Assembly: GCA_022495005.1 (NCBI GenBank)
Contig: JAGYXB010001001.1
Coordinates: 558,001 to 622,000 of the forward strand
DNA: 64,000 nt
DNA from: Rhyacophila brunnea
Lineage: Eukaryota; Arthropoda; Insecta; Trichoptera; Rhyacophilidae
Direction: 5' to 3'
Within the stretch, counting starts at the first letter, position 1. Each line of letters opens with the position of its first letter. A program made the translations under genes and the position numbers. A model generated the notes under the pieces. It searched no databases. It was not told where the DNA came from and saw nothing but the letters and a program-made list of their open reading frames with translations. This document shows, one piece after another, positions 34,384 to 46,227 of the stretch.

Positions 34384-37064
34384 ATTTACATATAACCTAT
34401 TTTCCTACAGTTACTGGTCGAACACTCAGCCTTTTTAACAACTAATATAACGCTTTATGGGACAATTGTAAAGCCTGTGATTATATTATATGTCTCGGAA
34501 ACGTGGGTATTATCTATACAAAATAAATGAGCCAGGAAAATTTAAAGCTATAGATACAATGCTGAGATTTACAGTCAGGAGGAATATTGCGGCGCAGTTT
34601 TATCAATTACATTGATTGCAGACTGCGGTAGTTAGGTTACGTGCATCATATAAATGACAATATAATGGCGAATAGAATAATATCGATACAATAGAACAGA
34701 AGAATATCTCGGTAAGGATAGTCAATAACTGTGTCTATCTGACGATCAATATCTATATATGTATGATGGGATTACTAGCAGAGTGGCGTAGACCACATTC
34801 GCACCATACTCTGGTGCTCCTAAAATGTCTTCAACATGTATTTATAACAGTGCTCACGCATGCATATCAAACATGAACCCTTGAATGAATATTAATATTA
34901 ATTCATGGTAGGCTAACGATAAAAAAACAACAAAAGAAACTAATGTATACATAACGGAGACAGTGACATGTGATATTATAGAGGTCGCTAAGCTGATGAA
35001 ATGACAATAGGCCGAATATATCTCTCGACGAGTGGGCAAAGCATGTAATCGTACAGTGGTACACAAAACGCATCATTCAACTGCATGGGCATTCTAAGAC
35101 CCGCTAGATAAATAAATTTACCAAGTAGGTACATTTCAGTGAAGATTTATTTGGGATCGAGAAAAGTGGAGGGACCTAACGGAGGACTTCACCCAGCAGC
35201 AGTGGCAGCTCGACGACTTTCTAGGTGGTGGGGTTAAGCCATTAATTATTATCATAATATTATTATATATTAACTTATAATAATATGATTTTATTAATAA
35301 GGAAATGAGTAATTTTTCAAAATAAATAATATGATTATCTAAGTCGTTACTTAATCACATCAAAAAATTTTGCTTAAAAATATTAACTTAATTAATATTA
35401 ATAATTATTATAGATTTACCATTATCAGTTTTGAACAACAACATACAACGAGCGTTTTTACTAACTTATGGGGTCATTTGATTCGGTCCCTAGTATGCGT
35501 ATAGTGACGTTAATGCATTCACATAGTTTGTAGAAAGAGATTTGTACCGCAGCGACGGGATGGGACTGAGTGACCCCGATCAGCGAAAAATAGATGCCAT
35601 ACCTTTCTTAATTCGTACACACATGTCACCGTGAAATAGGGCGTTTTTAATTTAATTAGTTATTTTAATACCGCGTAATCAAATAATTATCACATAATTT
35701 ACAGTTATTGCTTTTTTTATGTGTATAATTAAAATAAATATCTCTCTAAAATTGCGGCGGAAATAAATTGAATTATTCATTTATTCATTTAATTGAGTAG
35801 GTATATTATGACAATGATAAAAATATCGTACGTTTGTTACGCATTTTCGACATGATAACGATGTGGGGATGGTCCCTATGAACCCCTAAGGTAGAGCCGC
35901 CCCTGGGCCAGCAGTGAGTTGATAGTTATAATATATATATTATTATAGATAGAGAGTGAGATAGTTATTTTTGTTAAAAACATAACTCTTTTCTCGTTAA
36001 ACGCAATAGGTAGATACCGAAATTGATTTGCACACCTACCTATATTATTCTAGACATACTTGTTACTATGCTCGCAGGCACGGTTTGTATTGCAAGAAAA
36101 TATAATATTAAAGAGAGAGAAATTACATTGCCTACATTAAAATAAAAATTCAAAAGGTCACGTATTTCAAGACTTGATGGGGGAAATTTTAGTTTGAAAA
36201 ATCTCAACGTAAAGTATGAATGAATGAAACATTTTATAATTATTTTTTCTTCTCTTATTTTTTTAGTTTGATTGCAGCTCATGAAATCATTTTTTTTAAA
36301 TATGCAGTACATGGTTAACCTTTTCTCGATTTATCGTTTTATACGAGTAATAGCGTATTTTAAATAAGATTGTGAATCTGTTACGTATATATGTAATATA
36401 CGTGGTGGATAATAATTTATTATCCGGTAACGAATTTAGGTCATTCAAATCTACCAATCGAATTTATCATTAATATAAAGAATCTTTCCAAAACTACTCT
36501 AAACAAAAACTATGAAGATTTATTAAAAAGATTGTTGTACACACAATGGTTCTCAAACATCCAATCGTGATAAAAATAAAACTCATTTCAATGAAAACTT
36601 ACCTACTCCTAGACGGTTCATTGTTTAAATCAATTTCAATTTCAATGGCTGAGGTGTACCTATGAATCAGCGCTCTGTGTTTTCAATTTTCACCTTTCCT
36701 ATTGTATAAACCGCCTCTATTCATAGATTCCTGAATACTGGCAGATAGCAATCGTTTTAATTTCCCGTATTTTGAATCTCGAGAGCTTTTTTATGTCGCC
36801 ATAAAAAATATTGTGACAAAAGGTAACTCTTTATGTGCCCAAGTGGTTTCGTTGAGCGTTTCATTGGAAAGGAAGTTCTTTCTTTTTATAGAAACTCTAT
36901 TTTTAGAATAAAATTGGTTTAGAGTTATCGGTGAAAACATCAAGTATTGAAGCGGAAGAAGAAGTTACTTTACTCGGTGGTCAACTAAGTGAAGGATGCT
37001 ACATGCTACATGATCTTAGTACGATGACATTCCTTATATTATTCTCCGCCGTTCCCTTACAGTC
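34384..37064. other. AT-rich DNA with one hAT terminus
   Basis: GGTAGAGCCGCCCCTG ending at 35905 is a typical hAT right terminus (CAGGGGCGGCTCTACC on the minus strand). A partner left end was not found; the piece from about 35460 containing GGTCCCTAGTATGCG may belong to it. The remainder has no recognised coding or RNA feature. Confidence 0.35.
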
Positions 37065-37145
37065 ATTTTCTAAGCGAACAAGACTCTCCACCTCTCTCGG
37101 TTATCTGATTTTCTCAGGGCAGAGAAAAGGCTGCCCACAGTAAGC
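37065..37145 (+). repeat. Short pyrimidine-rich repeat block
   Basis: AGCGAACAAGACTCTCCACC, TCTCAGGGCAGAG and GGCTGCCC, shared with 26425-26510. Function and origin unknown. It lies about 120 bp before an R150 copy. Confidence 0.4.
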
Positions 37146-37261
37146 TTATAGGCTACCGAAAACCATCAGTCTCTCTAGGTTATCTGTTCCGCGTTGAATA
37201 ATATGTTAAAAAGAACTACATAATATGTCTTAAGTCATATTGTCTAGTGCTGGTGAAAGCA

Positions 37262-37400
37262 TTCGTGAGTGCGTGGCAACCACAGCCTTGTGCATCTGTT
37301 CCTGAGACATTCCCAGGCGTAATAAACTGCTGATACTTTCCATCCAAACGTAGAACCTCGTGATACGCCTGATTAAGACCGAGTGTGGTGCTGGGCGAGT
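37262..37400 (-). repeat. R150 family copy
   Basis: Minus strand: CACACTCGGTCTTAATCAGG, CGTATCACGAGGTTCTACG, AGTATCAGCAGTTTATTACG, CTGGGAATGTCTCAGGAACA, GGTTGCCACGCACTCACG. It gives the central part of a minus-strand frame of 116 codons (37216-37566), but the frame is broken in the other copies, so no protein is called. Confidence 0.6.
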
Positions 37401-37585
37401 TGACATTGAGGTGTCTATATTTATGTTGTCTAGAGCAGGCTATTCCTTGATGATTTGTATTCTTTTCAACACTACAACAGGCCATCAGGCCCAAAAGTAG
37501 TAAAGTGAAACAGTATATAGTAACAAAAGTGAAACAAACATAAACTCCCAGACTTGGCAACATCATATAAATTTATTGTCAGTAT

Positions 37586-37670
37586 CCACATCCAGAGTAG
37601 AAGTTTGTCTTAACAGATTTTTGTTTTTACGAGAAATGGATGTCCACTTGCTCAACCTATTAGGTCAATA
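37586..37670 (-). repeat. SINE family 1 body fragment
   Basis: Minus strand: GTTGAGCAAGTGGACATCCA, TTTCTCGTAAAAACAAAAAT, CTGTTAAGACAAACTTCTAC. It matches the body of the copy at 63484. The tRNA head is missing because the fragment is joined directly to the transposon fragment that starts near 37678. Confidence 0.6.
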
Positions 37671-37677
37671 CTTTATT

Positions 37678-37968
37678 ATTTTTTCGTTTATTCACCTATC
37701 TATATAAATGCAACATACACAATTTCTGGATTAACCATACCCCTAAAACTAATATCATATGCATAGATGTAGTAAACAAACCAATATTGGTGATTCTATA
37801 TAAAAATGCTACTAAATAAAAGAATTGAAGCCAAGGAGGATCCTAAGAATCGATAATTTCGAACACATTGCACTACCCGCTGTTTTGATTTTTTCAAATG
37901 GGACGAACCGTTCTACGACCATGCATTATTATGTATACGAAAAGTCTATGGGAGCCTGGTCTACTTAT
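37678..37968 (+). mobile_element. CXC-type transposon, right-half fragment
   Basis: Matches 44545-44884: TTTATTCACCTATCTATA, TTTCTGGATTAACCATAC, ATATGCATAGATGTAGTAAA, GGTGATTCTATATAAAAATG, and the terminus ACGAAAAGTCTATGGGAGCC ending GGTCTACTTA. The left inverted repeat and the cysteine-rich frame are absent. Confidence 0.6.
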
Positions 37969-40031
37969 TACTAAAAATATTGGCGTTACACTTTTGGCAT
38001 CGTTCTCTAATGTACAAGTAAGTGTTTTTGCATTGTTCAATAACAATAATAACAAACTATGACAGTAATACTTCATTTATTTCGTTTTTTTTTATCACCA
38101 ACGTTTCATTACGGTGCTCGGCTCATGTCTATCCGCTGATTGATGCCCCGTTGCTAAGTGAACATGCCACACAATGATCGCATTCCTTTATATTATATTC
38201 TTCCGTCTTATTCTCAAGTCCTACTTCGCCCCACGCTCCCCTCCCCGATCGCCCCTTCTTTGTCATTTTGTCCTAATAGTTACAACTCACCCCAGCCTCC
38301 CCCCGAAACTTAATGCCTCCGGAATTCATCTTTACGCACTGTCTTCCTCTGCTGAAAGGAATAATATCTAACCGTGGAGGTGTGGGGTGCGACGAGACCA
38401 ACTTTTGAGAAAGTGCATAATTTTTGGTAAACTTTATCATCTTAATCATTTTTACAACATCGTTCTTTTATGTTTATTGCGGACCTTTTCAACTTTTCAT
38501 TTATTTTTTTACAACTTCTTGGGTGGCTAAGTGGTCATATTTTGTAAATTCCGATGTCACAATAAAATTTTACATTACAGTGCATCGTATAAATTCATGT
38601 TTCGTTAACTTAAAAGTATAATATTTTAGGCAAATAGGTATCTAAAATATATAATCTATTTCCAAGTAAATAATTAACTTTTGTTTAATATAATTGTCTG
38701 GTAATAAAATTGGAATATGTATGTAACAGCGACGAATTTATTTAATACAGATAATGTAATATATTTGATAGATTATTTTAAAGGGGGCCTCGAAACAGTT
38801 CAAATTAGTCATTCAATTATTAGGTACATTAATAAAAATCTGAGAAAGATGCGTATTTCTGACAATGTGTGTCTTTACAATATTACCCAAGCATAGACAA
38901 GTCTAAGAAAAAGATGCCTTGATGATTTTACTATGTATGTACCAACGTTTGTAGTTGAAATTTATAGTTTTTATTTTATTTTTTTATCTTGGAGAGCTAC
39001 ATATTCAGTGTCTAGGGCCTCTACGTCATTTTATCTGCCACTGATATATTCTAGTGTATGAAGCATTTGAACAAAGTAACGGACATAATATAGATATAAA
39101 TGATAGTAGATAGTTCAGCTCGGCATTGTCCATACGTCTTTTAGATTATTAACATAATAATTATGATACTTTGCGAGGATATTTTTTAATTCACGTTTCG
39201 GGTCACCTAATAAATATTGATAATTCATAAAATTATGTTAAATGTATGTAGACAAAAGTTACAAGAACAATTTGATCAAGTTGAAGTTAAACCAATCATT
39301 GCATTCGAAGACAATCAATAACTAGCCCTACCATGTGTTAAACAACGGGGAACACATTAAAGGAGATTATATTAATATACTGTACCAGATCGTCGCACTG
39401 GTGATGATGGATTCCGCCTTATTGATTCACGTGACGCTAACTACACAAACCAAATTTAACGTGGAATAATTTAATCATTCTTCCTTCGGGATCCCACAAT
39501 ATGACTTAATAAACCCAGGGGCGGACACTCGCCACTCAGGGGTTGCAAGATGCAATTTTTTATCCCCCCACCCCTCACCGAGAACTTTCCTCGCCGAACG
39601 GAAGAATGAAGTGGGCCACTTATCTTTTTTTTTGTCCTCATTTCACTTATCCGAATTACGTTTCTTGTTTGCGGGGTGAAATTTTATTTTCAGCCGCTTC
39701 ACTATCTTGATTAAATCGCGAACCCTTTTTTACGACCCCTGCGAAGGTTGGCGGGATTAAGGAGAATCGATTATTTACGTTTTTTTTTGTACATTTTAAT
39801 GAATATTCATTGTGCCATCGATTGAATGGAAGTGAATTAATTTACAGCCTATATATCTCTCTCTCATTTACTTAGATACTTTAAGTGCCTCCGTTTACCT
39901 TTAGCGTAAATACTAAGTATCTACATATTAGCGTAAATAAAAAATATATTAAATTAAAGCTGTTCTTAAATATGCATTTTGCTTATTTTAAATATTATCA
40001 ACAACAAGTTTTGCAGCACTCAATGTGCAAG
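37969..40031. other. Intergenic DNA, some pyrimidine-rich patches
   Basis: The stretch 38205-38360 is strongly pyrimidine-rich on the plus strand. CAGGGGCGGACACTCGCC at 39519 resembles a hAT terminus, with a possible CCCTG end near 39746, but the flanks do not match. 40008-40031 is the left part of a family 3 SINE that continues at 40603. No gene recognised. Confidence 0.35.
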
Positions 40032-40602
40032 TAGGGATTGCAATACCGAATGAAAATGTCAATACCGGTTTTTCGGTATTTCTTATTGAATACCGGTATT
40101 TCTTAAATATTAAAAAAAACAGAAGTAGGTGCTTATCAATAAATATAGCTATTAAAATCTTTTTAAAATATTATTTTATAGCAAAAACCTACATACATAC
40201 ATTTATTATGTTGACATATAAAAATATGTATTCATCATAATTGTAGAACTAGTGATTTTTTACAAATAATTTGAATAGGTACTTATATTAATAATTTTAA
40301 CTAAAGCTCTCAAAAGTTCATCAAGTGCAAATAAGTCCCGGCTGCAGGAAAAGCTTCTTAAATTCATCGCTTGTACAGTCATCAATAATTATAGAATAAT
40401 TGAACATTTTTGTCACGGATGTTTTATATTTCTAAATAATATTATGATAATTATTCATTTACACACAATTACGTATATAAATATATTTGATGAAATTTGT
40501 TTTATTATTTTTTCACCTTTGTTGGATTTACTTAATCGTGTGCTTTCTTAATACCGAAAATTCCGGTATTTTGGATTTTTAAAACCGGTATTGCAATCCC
40601 TA
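40032..40602. mobile_element. hAT element inserted in a SINE (571 bp)
   Basis: Ends TAGGGATTGCAATACCGA and, reverse-complemented from the right, TAGGGATTGCAATACCGG. Flanks TGTGCAAG (40024-40031) and TGCGCAAG (40603-40610) agree at 7 of 8 bases. ACCGGTATT motifs fill both subterminal regions in inverted order. The interior is AT-rich without transposase. Removing it rejoins a tRNA-like head with its box B and body. Confidence 0.85.
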
Positions 40603-40700
40603 TGCGCAAGGTACTGTCTTCTCAATCTGAAGTTCTGGGTTGGTTTCTCGGAAAGGTCACAATACTTAGGTATATTTGATTTTCTCAAGCTATAATGTTT
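40603..40700 (+). repeat. tRNA-headed SINE, family 3, copy 2 (right part)
   Basis: GGTACTGTCTTCTCAATCTG, GAAGTTCTGGGTTGGTTTCT (degenerate box B) and GGTCACAATAC followed by GATTTTCTCAAGC. Together with 40008-40031 across the hAT insertion it forms one tRNA-like unit. Body shared with 30525-30650. Confidence 0.5.
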
Positions 40701-41691
40701 CAAACTATAATTGGGTCCGGTGACCTATATATATAAGTATATATATTATAAATTATAATATATTATAATTGTTATGGATCAAGAGATAAATACATGAGCA
40801 AAATCCATATTGCCCGGTAATATTTAATCTGTAATGCCTCATAATAATCAGAAATGTCGGGCAAACTGTCAAATTTAATATTTCTTAATTTATTAGTTTG
40901 ACCGGGCAGTAAACATAAAAGTTCTTACCCGACTGTTAGTTCCGGTCATTGTGTATGGTGGCGCTTTTATCAGTGGACTGTAATTTGAGGATGCTGGTGA
41001 ATTAGTTCCTAACGGGGGGGGGGTTACACAGGATGCCAGACACTGACCTTTTATGTTGAGAGGGCTGGCACGTGCTGGGGCCGGTTCGGTGTTCACGCAC
41101 TCACGCAATGGTAAACAGACTGTTCGGAATGTCACTCTCACTGTTTCACTTGGTTTTGGGATGAATGATAATGAAAAGTTCAGGATGGATGATAGACGTG
41201 ACGTTTGCTCAAATCGTATCAGATTTAGCACAACGTAGGTCAAACATATGCGTTTTGAGTCACTCTGTGGCTAACGACGGCTAAGCTATAACAAGCACTC
41301 ATGACCGCTTTCTCGATGTCACTCGAGATAACTGAATGTTATTCAATCACGGTTGACTAATGACCCGTGACTCCTGGTCGCCTGGCGACAATAATAAATA
41401 AGGATGTGAGGTAGATTGTGTAATAACGAATAACGGCCACCACAATTGGCCCAACCAGTGTATAAAAACCAGGCGTTATGCGTAATGCTTGATCAATCAT
41501 TTGGTCATACATACACAAATACGTTGAATATGATATCAATTAAAATCTTTTAATCCATCAGTTATTTTGGAATTTATACCAAAATACTTATAGTCACGAA
41601 GAAAATTACATACAAATGAACCTGAAATTCTAAATAAATGTCTACTTAATTGAAAGTGAATCTTAGTAATGTAAAAAAATATTTGCATAAA
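40701..41691. other. Unique, less AT-rich region with promoter-like motif
   Basis: The stretch 40910-41500 is richer in G and C, has a G10 run near 41012 and a TATA-like GTATAAAAACCAGGCG near 41460. A minus-strand frame of 116 codons (40893-41243) has no recognised domain and a low-complexity Pro/Thr/Ser content. It could be a retrotransposon LTR or a gene promoter; no ends or exon support either. Confidence 0.3.
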
Positions 41692-41897
41692 AGAAAGTGG
41701 CCGCGTGGCTTAAGCGTCGGCCTATATAGCGTCGTGGGTCCCAGGTTCGAATCCTGGGTCTGGCAAGTACACATATTGTTTTTCAATAAGGACCTAATAA
41801 GTGGAGCAAGTGGCTGACATCTATTTCTCGTAAAAATAAAATCTGTTAATACAAACGTTTATTTATCTTATTAGGATCAGACATGGTCGAAAAAAAT
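41692..41897 (+). repeat. tRNA-headed SINE, family 1, copy 4
   Basis: GTGGCCGCGTGGCTTAAGCG (box A region), GGTTCGAATCC (perfect box B), CTGGGTCTGGCA, ATATTGTTTTTCAATAAGG, CAAGTGGCTGACATCTATTT, and the end GGATCAGACATGGTCG plus an A-tract. About 15 bases of the early body are deleted relative to the copy at 16304. Confidence 0.8.
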
Positions 41898-42600
41898 ATA
41901 TTATTAAGTCATTGTTATGTAATTTATTTCTTTCTAGTATTATGTTGTGTTTTTCAAATGTAATCTAAAAATCGTTGGTGTTTATAACGTTAAATTATAC
42001 TCCAATTTGATAGCGAATAAAAATGATATTAGGAGCACAGAAAACAGGTTATATAAAAATGCCTTATTTGATAATAAACAATTTTAGACGCAAATTATTA
42101 TTATTACAATATGCAAAAAAAACAAAAATGCTATTCAAATTTCGCCCGTAAAAAAACGTTCAATCGCTCATTCGCGCCTCTAAAAATTCACGCGCCGAAA
42201 AAATCAGTACCAGGGCAGCAGAAATAAAACGAGCTATATTACCGAATTTTTCAAAGGATCCATTTTCGTAAGAAAAACAGTCATAAGCGACGGTATAAAT
42301 TTGATCCCGCGTACCTCCCCCCAACTTCTGCGTTCCTAGATGATTTACGCCGCTCGCTTTGCTCCTTGGAGTTTTTTTCCCGTCTTCTGGTTTTGAACCG
42401 GTCTGCCATTTCAACGTTTTCACTTCAGATCACAATATGTTTTCAAGCATTAGCCGCTTTATAACTGCCCATTATAGGATTACCAGCTAAAGTTTTTTAG
42501 CATCTCTTAACTAAGTATAATTATTTAATAAAATATATAACATAAAGAATGATTTTGTAAAATCTTCTTCTATTGAGATAAATGTATGCAACTGAACAAA
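41898..42600. other. Intergenic DNA with a less AT-rich patch
   Basis: 42130-42430 is less AT-rich and holds a minus-strand frame of 87 codons (42160-42423), Lys/Gly-rich in its first third, without a recognised domain. No repeat family member. Confidence 0.35.
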
Positions 42601-43080
42601 AATAATTACAAGATAAAAGGAACTTTTTATATACAACGTTTTTAAATTTTCTGTTGAATTATGCTCAATATGCTCAAACGTGTACTTGATATGAAGTAAA
42701 TAAAAAACAAACAAACGAACAAATATAGAATACCTACTGAAATGTCATTTTGACATTTCATTTTGATTTCCACAGTAACGCACGTATATATTAATAATTT
42801 AGTTGCTAGGACCACCCCCTTAGCAACCAATGTCTTTTACTTTTTACGGATTTTTCTGAAATAACTTTCCATACAAAACAGAATGAACTGAAAATGAATT
42901 CAATTCTGCTTAAAGATAGCTAAAAGTATTAAAAGAATGCATTGGCATCATGTTCTGATATATTCTAAAAGTTTCAAATGTCTAGCTAGTCGTAAAGTTA
43001 GTTAAAAATCGATTGCAAGATTTGTACTGGACAAACAACCACCGGACAAACAAGAATACGGGGTAATAAAAACGTTGTAA
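42601..43080 (-). repeat. R480 dispersed family, copy D
   Basis: Full-length on the minus strand: begins TTACAACGTTTTTATTACCC, contains TTTGTCCGGTGGTTGTTTGT, the hairpin with GGTTGCTAAGGGGGTGG and CCTAGCAAC, GAAATGTCAAAATGACATTT, and ends with AAAAAGTTCCTTTTATCTTG and TAATTATT. A short extra segment of ACAAACAAAC type interrupts it near 42700. Confidence 0.85.
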
Positions 43081-44150
43081 AATATACGTTAGTCTACTGA
43101 TTAAGTTATTTACAAATAACCATGACATTGCAGGTTTATTTGAAAATAACATCAGACTTCTAATATTATTTCTACTATAACTTTAGATACATGATTGATT
43201 TTACGGAAGAGACAATCAAGATTTATAAATCACGTTGTTTGGCAATGTCCTCTTTATAATGGTCAAATACGAAGGCTCTTTTAAAATGTAAGTATAAAAA
43301 ATTGCCACTTTCCAATTGATTATAAGCCGTTTATATCTCAGTTAAACATCAAATCGTTTTTGTATATCCATTTTTCCCTCAGATAATGTATATTAAAGCA
43401 AATTATCGTGGCATCCAATATTTCCACCATACCTACTACAATCATTGTTGTCATCCAGGCACTTTAATCGATTAATAAGTGACTGTTTAACCGTGTTTAC
43501 AAAACATCAATTATCTGTAGACCATAAAAGCGTCAAGACTTGCACTTGTTTGACCGCCATAGCGTCATCAAAGCAGTAATTCAATTGCGAGTTACACCCC
43601 GACCAACGCCGCGTCAATTACCGTAATTCATAAGCAATCATGTGAGTGCCATCTCAACATCAAAGGTTAGTGCCTGGACTGAATCTCAGTGTGACCGCCC
43701 TCACCCAGCATCCAAAACCCTCTTTCCTACTGTCCACTAAGCATCATCACCACTGTATACATTTATAATACTTGATGCTAACATATAATATTATTAATAA
43801 TATATATCTTTTGTTTTGTTTTTATTATCATTTATAATAATATTATATAAATGTATTAACACTGTATAAAATATTCACACCTTAATAAACTTACTGTTGT
43901 AGCCGAAATACTAAAACAAAATACATGATAATATGTGCAAATAGTACCGAAATAACTCATTAATACTTTAATTTGTAGGATTGGACCATGTACAATTAAA
44001 TTCGACTTTGATTTTATATCTGATGCAAATAAAAAAAATCATATATTTTGTATTGGTCATAGATAATAATAACGTCAAAAAATTTTAGTATATCAATAAT
44101 AAAAATTCTAATATATTTTATGGATGTTAACGAATCAAATAACAGCTCTA
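43081..44150. other. Intergenic DNA, no feature seen
   Basis: 43440-43745 is less AT-rich and unique in the window; otherwise AT-rich with ATAATATTATA runs. No coding or RNA feature recognised. Confidence 0.4.
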
Positions 44151-44884
44151 TAGTGCAGGATCTCATAGACTTTTCGTAGACATAATACGCGAACGCATTC
44201 TGACAATTGGAAGTTTATTTATGGAAAAGCTCATCTGATCCACTATGTGAGCCTATTGATTTCATACAACTTGGCTATGAGTTACGAAAAAATAATTTGT
44301 ATCCAAGACAAATGACGAATGAACCTCTACCAAATTATTTAGTTAAACCATGCAAATGTAATTCTAACTGCTGTACATTATCATGTAGTTATAAGAAATC
44401 TGCTTTGACATGTATATCATTGTGCAAATGTGTAAGTAGTGTTTGTAAAAACTGTGATCATGATACTTAAAGCAGTTTGAATACTTGACTTATTGTTTCT
44501 TTTTTTTAATAAATGTGTACTTACTGTAGTCAGTGGTTATCGTTATTTCATTTATTCACCTACCTATATATGCAACCTACACTGTTTCTGGATTAACCAT
44601 AATACTAAAACTAATGCCATATGCATAGATATAGTAAAGAAACCAATCTGGGTGATTCTATACAAAAACGCTACTAAATAAAATAATTTAAAGAACTTGG
44701 AATAATTTTTGGTGTGTTATAAGAAAAAAAATTAAAACCTAAATAAAATAAAAAATTACCACTAATATCGCTTTGCAACATCGACGTTATATATCTTTTT
44801 TACCCCTAGAACCTATCCAATTGTCAGAATGCGTATTTATTGCATATTATGTATACGAAAAGTCTATGGGATCCTGGACTACTA
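44151..44884 (+). mobile_element. DNA transposon derivative with 60-bp inverted repeats
   Basis: The left end 44151-44210 and the right end 44817-44884 are inverted copies: TAGTGCAGGATCTCATAGAC against TAGTAGTCCAGGATCCCATA, then shared ACTTTTCGTA, CATAAT and CGCATTCTGACAATTGG. The interior starts with a cysteine-rich frame and continues with about 340 bp of non-coding sequence also seen at 37678-37968. The element looks like an internally deleted transposon that kept only the 3' end of its gene. Superfamily is unknown; the target duplication is unclear (CTA is possible on both sides). Confidence 0.65.
44204..44470 (+). pseudogene. CXC-type cysteine-rich C-terminus of a transposon protein
   Basis: The open frame runs from just after TGA at 44201-44203 to TAA at 44468-44470, 88 codons, without an early ATG (first ATG codon at about residue 38). 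Residues about 49-83 contain KPCKCNSNCCTLSCSYKKSA, then LTCISLCKC and VCKNC. The spacing CxC-x3-C-x4-C-x8-C-x4-CxC resembles half of a tesmin/TSO1-like CXC zinc domain, which is found at the C-terminus of uncharacterised, often transposon-linked, invertebrate proteins. The upstream VYLWKSSSDP portion also fits such a protein. The N-terminal part, including any catalytic region, is missing, so it is a remnant. Confidence 0.5.
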
Positions 44885-45601
44885 ATACTATACACAATAT
44901 TGGCAACTATCTTTTACTATTTATAATATTGTATTAACAGTTAATACAATGGACTCTTAAAATTTGAGTTTTGACGTACTTGCATTTACTATGTTTTTAT
45001 TTAATATTAAATAAAATACAATATATTTTGTGAATGTGAAAGTCTCTATTGAATTAATATACAAATTTTAAATGGAAAACAATATAATTTCTAATCTAGC
45101 TGATGGAACTAGACGTGTTAAGGAAACATTTCCTTTAATTCCCATCGCTTGACTTATGTTCTTGCGCTGCAGATGACGACAGATGGATTGCTGACGTCAT
45201 ACGCAGGCTTTTGTTTTCAAAGGCCACGCGAAAGCTCACTTGTATGGAAAACACTGGCGCGGTACTTAGTACCATATTCTCTCTTGATGACTGGTTTTTT
45301 TTTTGCTAGCGTTACATGGAGAAAACAGATTCTGAAAGGTTTTCGAATTTTCACCACATTCACAATTAATTTTGTTTATTATTCATTATAACTTTATATG
45401 TATGCAACATCTTCGAACTGCGATAACAACGCTTTATTCAAATTTCAATAATAGAAACATTAAAGATCTCTAAGTAAGATTAAAATTTTCTCATATTGGG
45501 AATATGAAGACGTACTATTTCATTCCTCAATTGCAACAAAAGCAAAGTTAGTTACTCTAATGATATAGTTCGTTGATGGTTGTCTTGAACTCTTTCAATT
45601 T
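44885..45601. other. AT-rich intergenic DNA, no feature seen
   Basis: A plus-strand frame of 80 codons at 45149-45391 has no recognised motif. Nothing else found. Confidence 0.4.
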
Positions 45602-45792
45602 TTACAACGTTTTTATTAGGTCGTATTCTTGTTTGTCCATTGGTTGTTTGTCCGTTACAAATCTTGCAATCGATGTTTAACTAACTTCCCGACTAGCTGG
45701 ACATTTGAAACTTTTAGAATATATCATAACACGATGCCAATGCATTCTTTTAATACTTTTAGCCATCTTTAAGTAGAATTGAATTCATTTCA
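45602..45792 (+). repeat. R480 dispersed family, copy E (left 190 bp)
   Basis: TTACAACGTTTTTATTAGGT, TTTGTCCATTGGTTGTTTGT, CGACTAGCTGGACATTTG, CACGATGCCAATGCATTCTT, then similarity stops at GAATTCATTTC. The right 290 bp are missing. Confidence 0.8.
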
Positions 45793-45913
45793 TGACCTCT
45801 AAGATATTGCTGAAACATCAAACAAAAATTAGCCACTCGTTAGAGTGAGAAAGCATTTGGCACGCGTATAAGCCCCGCGATATATGTTAGAGTAAAAAAG
45901 AAGACATATCATT

Positions 45914-46227
45914 ATGAATCATGAACTTAGTGAAGCAAAACCTGAAGTCAGTAAAAATTGGTTTGACTTATGTGCTCAGGGCAAAACCGAGAGTACGTGT
46001 TGCTGACATAGGTATATAGTTTTTTTAATGCGAACTAAAGTTACTGGTTAATATTTTTATTTTATTTAGTAGAAAAGGTTGTGTTGTTTGGTAGCCGTGC
46101 TGAGAATCAAATTGATGGTATAACGTTTCATAGGGAAGTAATAATAACACAATTGAGGGTCTACTGTGCATCATGTGCAAAGAAAACGGCTTCAAGTAAC
46201 CTTTTCTCTTTAGTATTATTGCTCTGA
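45914..46227 (+). CDS. Possible small two-exon gene, unknown product
   Basis: Exon 1 runs from ATG at 45914 to 45992 and reads MNHELSEAKPEVSKNWFDLC then AQGKTE; the donor is A|GTACGT. Exon 2 starts at 46070 after TTTATTTTATTTAG and reads EKVVLFGSRAENQIDGITFH then REVIITQLRVYCASCAKKT, stop at 46225. The intron of 77 bp keeps the frame, whereas unspliced reading hits TGA within six codons. The joined product would have 78 residues, with a CxxC pair near residue 60. I do not recognise the family; a transposon origin is possible given the R480 copy 120 bp upstream. Transcription is not shown. Confidence 0.3.

Noticed and set aside
37216..37566. Minus-strand frame of 116 codons
   Set aside because: Its centre is the R150 repeat; the frame is not kept in other copies.
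39519..39750. Possible hAT MITE with CAGGGGCGGA start and CCCTG end
   Set aside because: Flanking 8-mers do not match and the inner arms are not inverted copies.
40893..41243. Minus-strand frame of 116 codons, Pro/Ser/Thr-rich
   Set aside because: No domain, includes a run of G10 (Pro codons) and no support from splice or start context.
41460..41475. Core promoter (TATA-like GTATAAAAACC)
   Set aside because: No gene or transcript start can be tied to it; TATA-like words are frequent in AT-rich DNA.
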